Positions 1 to 5,343 of a stretch of DNA of 8,445 bases are shown here, piece by piece. Under the pieces are notes generated by a model. The model was given only the letters and a program-made list of their open reading frames with translations, searched no databases and had not been told where the DNA came from. The stretch lies in contig CAJYHH010000539.1 in NCBI GenBank assembly GCA_913773825.1, positions 1 to 8,445 on the forward strand, written 5' to 3'. Source of the stretch: Candidatus Sericytochromatia bacterium. GTDB taxonomy: Bacteria; Cyanobacteriota; Sericytochromatia; UBA7694. Both the position numbers and the translations under genes were made by a program. How positions within the stretch are numbered: the stretch's first letter is position 1; the number at the start of each line of letters is the position of its first letter.

Positions 1-5
1 AGGGC

Positions 6-2012
6 TTGGACCGTCAGCTTACCCAGCTGCAACAGCTGACCCGAAGTCTCGACGAGCGTCTGCCGCCGTTAATCACACCTCCAACAGGCTTAAAAGTAGA
101 CTATGCCGCGACGCTTAACCCGCGTCAACTACAGGCCGTGACCTGTACCTCTGGCCCCTTATTAGTCATTGCCGGAGCAGGCTCTGGTAAAACCCGCACT
201 TTGGTTTACCGCCTGAGTTATTTGCTTGAACAGGGTGTTGAGCCTAACCGCATTTTACTGCTGACGTTTACACGCCGCTCAGCCCGCGAAATGCTGGAGC
301 GCGCAATGCGCCTAAGGCCCGACAGTTCAGCCCATGAAGTCATGGGCGGGACGTTTCATTCTTTTTGTGCCTGGATTTTGCGTAGACTGGCGCCACTAGC
401 GGGTTTAGCGCCTAACTTCACGATTATTGATACGGTTGATTCCAGCGATATTATTGATTTAATTTGCCAGGAACTCAAGCTACGCACCAAAGATAAAGCC
501 TTTCCGCGCAAAAATCGGATTCAAGAGATTATTTCTAAAGCCCGCAATGCTCAGATTGAACTAAAAAGGGTACTAGAGCGTGAGTACCCCGAACTTTTAG
601 CGGACTACACTGAGGATCTTGATTTAATCGCCTCCACTTATGAAGCGTATAAACGCGGCAATCAGGTCATGGACTATGATGACTTACTTGAAGTCACGCG
701 TAAGCTGATGCTCGAAAACGAGCGCTTTGCCAGTCGGGCTCGTTCGTTTTTTGACTATGTCATGGTGGATGAGTACCAGGACACTAACTTATTGCAAAAA
801 GAATTAGCTGACGCCCTGTCAAAAGATCATCGTAATTTAATGGTTGTGGGTGATGATGCCCAAAGCATTTATGGCTTTAGAGGCGCTCACTTTGAAAATA
901 TTCTGCGCTTTCCGCATACCTGGCAAGACTGCCATATTGTCAGGCTGGAACAAAATTACCGCAGCACGCCGCAAATTCTCAATGTCGCCAATGCGATTAT
1001 TGCTCAGAATAAACTAGGCTTCCCCAAACGTCTGTTCTCTGACCGCGAAGCAGGCATTAAACCTCGCGTGGCCCGGCTTTATGGCCAGGAAGACGAAGCA
1101 AATTGGGTCTGTGACCGGATTTTAGAACTGCATCAGAGCATGCCTTTTTCAGAGATGGCGGTGTTATTTAGAGCAGGCTTTCACAGTAATTTTTTGCAGG
1201 CCGAACTGCTTAAACGACGTATTCCGTTTGTGGTCTACGGCGGAATTCGCTTTACAGAACGTCGCCATGTTAAAGACATGGTCGCTTATTTGCGGATTCT
1301 GCTTAACCCGATGGATGCCCTGGCCTGGCATCGGTTATTACAGCTTTTGCCAGGTATTGGCCAGGTCACAGCCCGCAGCATTATTGAACAGGTCCGTCGC
1401 CATGGGGGTGAGCTTGTGCCGTCTGAGTTTGGCCGCAAAAAATTTGCCACTCAGCTAACTGAGCTCAAGCAGACGCTTGATCAAGCCCATACATCCCTTT
1501 CACCAGCTGGCCAGCTACAGGTGATTCAAGAGCACTATATTCCGCTGCTCAAAGCCGCTGAAAGTGACTATCTGACTCGTTTACCCGACTTAGAAGTCTT
1601 AATCAGCCTGGCAGCTAAATACGAAAAGCTCGAGAAGTTTTTAACTGACTTTGCCCTGGACCCACCGTCTCAGAAGTTTCAGGACAAAAACACACCAACC
1701 GTTGAAGAACCCGAAGAAAAGCCGTTAGTGCTCTCAACTGTGCATTCAGCCAAAGGTCTAGAGTGGAAAGCCGTGTTTGTGATTCATCTCTTAGACGGGC
1801 TCTTTCCGTCTTCGCGTTCACTTAAGCAGCTCTCTGAGCTTGAAGAAGAGCGCAGATTGTTCTATGTGGCCTGCAGCCGCGCCGAAGACGAACTCAACTT
1901 AAGCTTGCCTGCGGTTTATTCATCTTTTAGTGAAGTCTTTAGTCAGCCCTCGCGTTTTTTAGCTGAGTTACCCAAAGAACTGACAGAGATTGTAGAAGTA
2001 AAGCACCGCTAG
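6..2012 (+). CDS. UvrD/PcrA/Rep-like superfamily 1 DNA helicase (5' end uncertain)
   Basis: ATP-driven 3'-5' DNA translocase/helicase of the UvrD/PcrA/Rep family, which acts in repair, replication restart or removal of proteins from DNA in the cytoplasm. All SF1A motifs are visible in order: Q motif LNPRQLQAV (37-45), Walker A AGAGSGKTRT (56-65), Ia LLTFTRRSAREM (85-96), Ib GTFHSF (115-120), Walker B VDEYQDTN (254-261), III VVGDDAQSIYGFRGA (280-294), IV LEQNYRST (314-321), IVa YGGIRF (411-416), V STVHSAKGLEW (577-587) and VI RRLFYVACSRAEDE (616-629). The chain is 668 aa. It ends about 40 residues after motif VI, so it lacks the C-terminal Tudor-like RNA polymerase-binding domain of UvrD/PcrA. 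The start used is TTG at 6-8; the frame is still open to the window edge and no properly spaced Shine-Dalgarno is visible, so the true start may lie further left. Family is certain; which paralog it is, is not. Confidence 0.93.
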   Translation: MDRQLTQLQQLTRSLDERLPPLITPPTGLKVDYAATLNPRQLQAVTCTSGPLLVIAGAGSGKTRTLVYRLSYLLEQGVEPNRILLLTFTRRSAREMLERAMRLRPDSSAHEVMGGTFHSFCAWILRRLAPLAGLAPNFTIIDTVDSSDIIDLICQELKLRTKDKAFPRKNRIQEIISKARNAQIELKRVLEREYPELLADYTEDLDLIASTYEAYKRGNQVMDYDDLLEVTRKLMLENERFASRARSFFDYVMVDEYQDTNLLQKELADALSKDHRNLMVVGDDAQSIYGFRGAHFENILRFPHTWQDCHIVRLEQNYRSTPQILNVANAIIAQNKLGFPKRLFSDREAGIKPRVARLYGQEDEANWVCDRILELHQSMPFSEMAVLFRAGFHSNFLQAELLKRRIPFVVYGGIRFTERRHVKDMVAYLRILLNPMDALAWHRLLQLLPGIGQVTARSIIEQVRRHGGELVPSEFGRKKFATQLTELKQTLDQAHTSLSPAGQLQVIQEHYIPLLKAAESDYLTRLPDLEVLISLAAKYEKLEKFLTDFALDPPSQKFQDKNTPTVEEPEEKPLVLSTVHSAKGLEWKAVFVIHLLDGLFPSSRSLKQLSELEEERRLFYVACSRAEDELNLSLPAVYSSFSEVFSQPSRFLAELPKELTEIVEVKHR

Positions 2013-2040
2013 GGGCTGGCGGCTGGGAGCAGTAAGACAC

Positions 2041-2089
2041 AAAAAATGCAAAGAACGCCCTGTTACGGACATAAACGGGCGGCCTTTTT
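2041..2089. terminator. Bidirectional intrinsic terminator between convergent genes
   Basis: Arms CGCCC (2056-2060) and GGGCG (2077-2081) are extended by GTT/AAC (2062-2064 with 2074-2076) around one bulged T. On the plus strand the stem is followed by GCC and TTTTT (2085-2089). On the minus strand it is followed by TTCTTTGCATTTTTT, whose last T-run is the A-run at 2041-2046. It would stop both the helicase transcript and the convergent ycf35-like transcript. A further short dyad (2026-2031 with 2089-2094) encloses it. Confidence 0.75.
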
Positions 2090-2122
2090 GCTCCTATCTC
2101 CTAGCCACTGGCTACCAGATCT

Positions 2123-2521
2123 TTACCATTTTCTGACTACAAGCCTGATACTCTGGTCAGCGGCTTGTTTTTCTTCTGAGATCATAAAGCCGCGTGCTTT
2201 GACTTCTTTCATAACTTTTTGGTAGGCGTAGCGCTGCACAATCGCCTGGGCAATATCTGCCTGAGACTGGCCGACTGACTCTTCAATAGCCCACCAGTCA
2301 GCAACCATATCGTAAGTGCGATTGTCGCTGCTTTGTACAAAGCCAATGTCATATTCGCTGAGCAAATCAGGGAAGCGGGCTACCAGCTTGGCTTTTTTCT
2401 GCTGGTTTTCCCAGCCGCGAATACGAGCTTCGTGGATGACACGATAGTCGAGCTCGGTCAGGGCCAACTCCAGCGAGTTGAGGTCCATGATTTGGGTTTT
2501 AACACTTGTGAAGTGGGACAT
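2123..2521 (-). CDS. ycf35: DUF1257 / Ycf35 family protein
   Basis: A small soluble protein of 132 aa, the usual size for Ycf35/DUF1257, with no signal peptide or membrane segment. Recognition rests on family-like segments along the whole length: the N-terminus MSHFTSVKTQI, a central YDIGFVQSSDNRTYDMVADWW (split as YDIGF at about residue 57 and YDMVADWW at about 69-76), QRYAYQKVMKE, and the C-terminal SIRLVVRKW. The family is widespread in cyanobacteria and encoded in some plastid genomes; its biochemical role is not established and I do not assign one. The ATG at 2519-2521 is supported by the conserved MSHF start and by AGGGGG (2529-2534) eight bases upstream. It forms a single-gene unit: promoter at 2558-2587, shared terminator at 2041-2089, helicase convergent downstream, murA upstream on the same strand but separated by its own terminator. 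Confidence 0.9.
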   Translation of the reverse strand: MSHFTSVKTQIMDLNSLELALTELDYRVIHEARIRGWENQQKKAKLVARFPDLLSEYDIGFVQSSDNRTYDMVADWWAIEESVGQSQADIAQAIVQRYAYQKVMKEVKARGFMISEEKQAADQSIRLVVRKW

Positions 2522-2528
2522 AGGCTTT

Positions 2529-2534
2529 CCCCCT
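2529..2534 (-). promoter_or_regulatory. Strong Shine-Dalgarno of the ycf35-like gene
   Basis: On the minus strand AGGGGG lies seven to eight bases before the ATG at 2519-2521. This fixes the start at the family-typical MSHF rather than at the later internal Met (MDLNS). Confidence 0.75.
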
Positions 2535-2557
2535 ACGTGGTTTACAGATCTGACTTG

Positions 2558-2587
2558 ATTATAGGGGATGGCTCAGAAAGCGGTCAA
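2558..2587 (-). promoter_or_regulatory. Sigma-70-type promoter of the ycf35-like gene
   Basis: On the minus strand, -35 TTGACC (2582-2587) and -10 TATAAT (2558-2563) are separated by 18 bases. The predicted transcription start near 2551 gives a leader of about 30 bases that contains the strong Shine-Dalgarno. A perfect inverted repeat (2595-2612) lies immediately upstream of the -35 box. Confidence 0.78.
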
Positions 2588-2594
2588 TTTTAAC

Positions 2595-2612
2595 CCAGCT
2601 TAACGAAGCTGG
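2595..2612. repeat. Perfect 7-bp inverted repeat with 4-base spacer upstream of the ycf35 promoter
   Basis: CCAGCTT (2595-2601), AACG, then AAGCTGG (2606-2612). It ends seven bases from the -35 box at 2582-2587. No T-run follows on either strand, so it does not look like a terminator. It could be a protein-binding site, a transcript hairpin at the end of murA read-through, or chance. Confidence 0.5.
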
Positions 2613-2644
2613 AGATTGTGTACAAATTTAATCAAAAAATTGTC

Positions 2645-2685
2645 AAAAAAAGCCAGAACCCGCTGTCTCAGAGAGCAACGGGTTC
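2645..2685 (-). terminator. Intrinsic terminator of murA
   Basis: The arms GAACCCG (2656-2662) and CGGGTTC (2679-2685) are perfect and extend to about 10 bp with three further pairs, one of them G-U. On the minus strand the stem is followed by TGGC and seven T residues (A-run at 2645-2651). It lies about 30 bases past the murA stop and separates murA from the ycf35-like promoter. Confidence 0.88.
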
Positions 2686-2717
2686 GGATTTAAGCTTGTT
2701 TAAAGGCTGTGGCTTAA

Positions 2718-4022
2718 TTAAGCCAGGCTGACAGCTTCTTGCTTTTCAGTCTTAACAGATACGCGGCAGATGCGAGCACCCAGGCTGGCCAGACGCTGTT
2801 CAAAACACTCATAACCACGGTCGAGGTAGAACAGGTTCGAAACAGATGTTTCACCTTCAGCAACTAAACCAGTCAGAACCAGAGCAGCCGCAGCGCGTAA
2901 GTCAGTTCCCTGAACAGGGGCGCCAGACAGACGGGGAACACCAGAGATAATCGCGGTTTTGCCTTCAACCCGGATGTTTGCACCCATACGCTGCATTTCG
3001 TCAGCGTACATAAAGCGGTTTTCAAAGACAGTTTCAGTAATGCTGCTGGTGCCGTCTGCAATTGCCATCATGGCGGCAAACTGAGCCTGCATATCGGTCG
3101 GGAAACCGGGGTGGGGCAACGTGCGAACATGCGTGGCCAGAATCGGATGACGGCCGCGCACTTCGAGGGTGTGGTCATCAATAATATCAATCAGAACGTT
3201 GGCTTCACGCATTTTGGCAATCAGAGAATCCAGGGAAGCAACCGGAGCGTGCTCCAGACGCAGCGTACCGCGAGTCATGGCAGCGCCAATCATAAAGGTA
3301 CCGGCTTCGATACGGTCAGACATAACGGAGTAATGAACCGGCTGACGCAGAGATTCAACGCCTTCAATCGTGATGATATCGCTGCCAGCGCCCGTGATTT
3401 TGGCACCCATCTTGATCAGGAAGTTAGCCAGATCTTCGATTTCGGGCTCACGCGCGACGTTGTAGATGCGAGTCGTGCCTTCAGCTAAGCAGGCTGCCAT
3501 CATGATGTTTTCAGTGGCGCCCACGCTGGGGAAGTTGAGGTAGATCTCAGCGCCGACCAGTTTGTCGACTTTGGCAATCACGTTGCCGTGTTCAATTTCG
3601 ATCTGAGCACCCATGGCTTCGAGACCTTTGAGGTGAATGTCAACCGGGCGTGAACCAATCGCGCAACCGCCGGGTAGAGCCACTTCAGCGCGGCCCATAC
3701 GAGCCAGCAGGGGACCCAGAACAAAGAAAGAAGCGCGCATTTTGGTGACAAGTTCATAAGGAGCGGAATATTTGTCGATGTTGCGGGGGTCGATTTCGAG
3801 GGTGTTTTTGTCGGTGAAGTGAACTTTAGCACCGAGGCTACGGAGCACATCTGCCATCACTTCAATATCTGCCAGGCGGGGGACGTTCTCAAGAACGATA
3901 ATGTCTTGTTTACCGAGTACCGAGGCGGCCATCAGAACCAGGGCTGAGTTTTTAGCACCGTTGAGTTTAACCTGGCCTTCGAGAGCATATCCGCCCTGAA
4001 TAATCAATCGCTCGAAATTCAT
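2718..4022 (-). CDS. murA: UDP-N-acetylglucosamine 1-carboxyvinyltransferase (MurA)
   Basis: Transfers enolpyruvate from phosphoenolpyruvate to UDP-GlcNAc in the cytoplasm, the first committed step of peptidoglycan synthesis and the target of fosfomycin. The product is 434 aa from this start, close to the usual 420-435. Visible family features: the substrate-binding Lys-Asn pair in NGAKNSAL (Lys24-Asn25), the active-site loop PGGCAIGSRPVDIHL with catalytic Cys120 (equivalent to E. coli Cys115, so a fosfomycin-sensitive type is expected), the catalytic Asp in GFPTDMQAQ, and the C-terminal TDLRAAAALVLTGL segment. An upstream in-frame ATG (4044-4046) would add eight residues (MNRSGTQS). I prefer the ATG at 4020-4022 because MNFERLIIQGG matches the normal MurA N-terminus and AAGTGGA (4032-4038) lies nine bases upstream. 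It has its own promoter (4211-4239) and terminator. Confidence 0.96.
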   Translation of the reverse strand: MNFERLIIQGGYALEGQVKLNGAKNSALVLMAASVLGKQDIIVLENVPRLADIEVMADVLRSLGAKVHFTDKNTLEIDPRNIDKYSAPYELVTKMRASFFVLGPLLARMGRAEVALPGGCAIGSRPVDIHLKGLEAMGAQIEIEHGNVIAKVDKLVGAEIYLNFPSVGATENIMMAACLAEGTTRIYNVAREPEIEDLANFLIKMGAKITGAGSDIITIEGVESLRQPVHYSVMSDRIEAGTFMIGAAMTRGTLRLEHAPVASLDSLIAKMREANVLIDIIDDHTLEVRGRHPILATHVRTLPHPGFPTDMQAQFAAMMAIADGTSSITETVFENRFMYADEMQRMGANIRVEGKTAIISGVPRLSGAPVQGTDLRAAAALVLTGLVAEGETSVSNLFYLDRGYECFEQRLASLGARICRVSVKTEKQEAVSLA

Positions 4023-4095
4023 GCTTTGCGTTCCACTTCTATTCATATGTCTGTAAGTCCATCATGCGCCACTTGCGGGTAGCAGCTCAGTGATT

Positions 4096-4197
4096 TCAAC
4101 CACACTGCGTAAAACATCGTTCAAACGGGTTTTGGGGGTGACTGGGGAGTTTGTGTCGCTCCGGAACCGGAGTGAGTGTGAAATAACTGTTTGGCAT
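4096..4197 (-). CDS. Possible 33-codon leader ORF upstream of murA
   Basis: A short ORF (ATG at 4195-4197, stop TGA at 4096-4098) begins MPNSYFTLTP and ends FTQCG. It is preceded by a good Shine-Dalgarno, GAGGTG (4205-4210), seven bases before the ATG. I recognise no family. The difficulty is that this Shine-Dalgarno directly abuts the murA -10 box, so a transcript starting at about 4204 would leave it out. It would be translated only from a longer transcript or as a near-leaderless message. Low confidence that it is a real gene. Confidence 0.22.
   Translation of the reverse strand: MPNSYFTLTPVPERHKLPSHPQNPFERCFTQCG
4159..4172. repeat. Inverted repeat in the murA leader
   Basis: CTCCGG (4159-4164) and CCGGAG (4167-4172) are perfect 6-bp arms around AA. 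In the murA leader RNA this could fold as a five-pair stem with a GUUC loop. No T-run follows. It may be a small leader hairpin or an operator-like dyad; the function is unknown. Confidence 0.4.
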
Positions 4198-4210
4198 TTA
4201 TTAACACCTC

Positions 4211-4239
4211 ATTATACCGATTTGCTGACAAACCGGCAA
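4211..4239 (-). promoter_or_regulatory. Sigma-70-type promoter of murA
   Basis: On the minus strand, -35 TTGCCG (4234-4239), an ideal 17-base spacer, and -10 TATAAT (4211-4216). Transcription would start near 4204, giving murA an unusually long leader of about 180 bases. The 265-base gap between murA and the upstream secreted-protein gene holds this promoter, a possible short leader ORF and a small inverted repeat. Confidence 0.75.
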
Positions 4240-4311
4240 TGTGACCTGCCCGATCAGACGCAGCAGGCATCCTGACTGTTCAGCACTTGCTTAATTATTA
4301 TGAACAATTTT

Positions 4312-4869
4312 TCAGGACTTATGTGGCTTTTGGAGTTTGCCCTTCAAACAATCTTGAATCGGTCGCGCATCAGCAGACTGTCGATTAGAGATGCGAAGCC
4401 AGAGCGTTTTAGGTTCATTGATGAAGGTAACGGTCAAAGCACCGATTTGCCATTGGTTTTGGCAGTTTTTTTCAACAAGGGCGTGAAGAGTCGCGGTATC
4501 TAAACGACCTGCGCTGGCTTCTAGAGCAAAGTACTCAAGCTCTCGCCATTGGCGGGCATCAAGCCCTTTAGCAGCAGCATAGACTTTCATGGTCTGGGTA
4601 TGAATCTGACCCTGGCTAAATAAAAACTCGTGTTCAGCTAATAAAGCCAGACTTTCGCGTGAATAAAAATAAAGATGGGGGTCGTCAATTTTAACAGGCT
4701 GGCCTTGCCAGCCGAGACGAGTATTATGCCCCCGTTCCAGGTAAGGCTTAAAGCTCTGCAGAGAATACCTGTCGCCAATTGCAGCCTGAGCAGGCAGAGC
4801 GAATACACTGCTTAAGCTCAAAAAGAGCAACAAGCCGCCTGGAACCAGGCGGCTTGTTGTAAATTTCAT
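4312..4869 (-). CDS. Secreted protein of unknown function
   Basis: I do not recognise the family. The 185-aa product starts with a textbook Sec signal peptide: Lys2 and Arg7, a Leu-rich core (LLLFLSLSSVFAL, 13-25), and the signal peptidase I motif AQA ending at residue 29. The mature part (about 156 aa) is soluble-looking, with no further membrane segment and no lipobox cysteine. Its two cysteines (Cys136, Cys174) could form a disulfide after export; the tail is basic (KGKLQKPHKS). The gene starts 21 bases after atpC on the same strand without an obvious Shine-Dalgarno (a weak CGGACG is the best candidate) and without a visible promoter of its own. A strong terminator-like hairpin overlaps codons 4-17, so expression is probably low or depends on read-through. 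A later start would lose the charged N-region of the signal peptide, so ATG 4867-4869 is preferred. Confidence 0.75.
   Translation of the reverse strand: MKFTTSRLVPGGLLLFLSLSSVFALPAQAAIGDRYSLQSFKPYLERGHNTRLGWQGQPVKIDDPHLYFYSRESLALLAEHEFLFSQGQIHTQTMKVYAAAKGLDARQWRELEYFALEASAGRLDTATLHALVEKNCQNQWQIGALTVTFINEPKTLWLRISNRQSADARPIQDCLKGKLQKPHKS
4820..4859 (-). terminator. Intrinsic terminator of the atp operon, inside the next gene's signal-peptide codons
   Basis: Perfect 15-bp arms (4828-4842 and 4845-4859) around a 2-base centre, GC-rich in the loop-proximal half. On the minus strand the stem is followed by CTC and TTTTT (A-run at 4820-4824). It lies about 30 bases past the atpC stop, where an operon terminator is expected, but overlaps codons 4-17 of the secreted-protein gene. 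On the plus strand no T-run follows, so it is one-directional. Confidence 0.82.
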
Positions 4870-4890
4870 GACGATTGTGTCGTCCGTTGA

Positions 4891-5328
4891 CTAGATGCGG
4901 CGACGGTTGTGTTTGCCGCGCAGCAGCTCGACGACCCGCAGGCGGGTACGTGCGCGCTGGAGCGCTGCCATCACGTCAGCTTTTGCATCAGCTTCTACAC
5001 CAGCCTGGGCGTGAAGCTGAGCCTGAGCCCGTTCAGCTGCCTGTTTAGCGCGCAGCTCGTCGATATCGACGGCGCGCTCAGCGCTTTCAGTCAGGACCGT
5101 AGCGTGGCCATTGTGAAACTCCAGAATACCGCCCATGGTGGTGACAAAGTCACGCTGGCCGTTTTTCTGGAACTCGATATAGCCGACATCCACAAGCATA
5201 AACACGGGCACATGGCTGGGCAGAATCCCGATCGAGCCGCTAGGGCCCATAACTGACAGAAATTCTACCGGCTCGCTAAAGAGTGGCCCGGTCGGGGTGA
5301 CGATGTCGAGTTGAATATCTCGCTTCAT
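4891..5328 (-). CDS. atpC: F-type ATP synthase subunit epsilon
   Basis: Epsilon subunit of the F1 central stalk, which links gamma to the c-ring and can inhibit ATP hydrolysis. At 145 aa it is slightly longer than the usual 130-140. The N-terminal beta-sandwich (about 1-87) shows family features: LDIVTPTGPLFS, GSIGILPSHVPVF (31-43) and MGGILEFHNGHATVL (65-79). The C-terminal helical hairpin (about 88-138) includes DIDELRAKQAAERA and AALQRARTRLRV; the extreme C-terminus is very basic (RGKHNRRRI). The ATG at 5326-5328 is 15 bases after the atpD stop. The ribosome binding site is weak: TAAGGT overlapping the atpD stop codon is the nearest candidate, so translation is probably coupled to atpD. 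Last confident member of the atp operon; a terminator follows. Confidence 0.95.
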   Translation of the reverse strand: MKRDIQLDIVTPTGPLFSEPVEFLSVMGPSGSIGILPSHVPVFMLVDVGYIEFQKNGQRDFVTTMGGILEFHNGHATVLTESAERAVDIDELRAKQAAERAQAQLHAQAGVEADAKADVMAALQRARTRLRVVELLRGKHNRRRI

Positions 5329-5343
5329 AATTTAGGCCGTACC

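Noticed and set aside
2333..2593. Plus-strand ORF of 86 codons opposite the ycf35-like gene
   Set aside because: The minus-strand frame matches Ycf35/DUF1257 along its whole length with promoter and Shine-Dalgarno; the opposite frame has none of these.
2595..2612. Second terminator for murA
   Set aside because: The hairpin is perfect, but it is followed on the minus strand by GTTAAAATTG with no T-run, and a stronger terminator precedes it.
4023..4046. Eight-residue N-terminal extension of MurA (ATG at 4044-4046)
   Set aside because: No well-placed Shine-Dalgarno, and the family normally begins at the equivalent of MNFERLIIQGG. Not excluded.
4245..4267. CCTGC/GCAGG dyad just upstream of the murA -35 box
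   Set aside because: Arms of only 5 bp with a 13-base loop are easily found by chance.
4090..4275. Plus-strand 61-codon ORF across the murA leader and promoter
   Set aside because: It runs antisense over a good minus-strand promoter, has no recognisable protein features and no convincing ribosome binding site.
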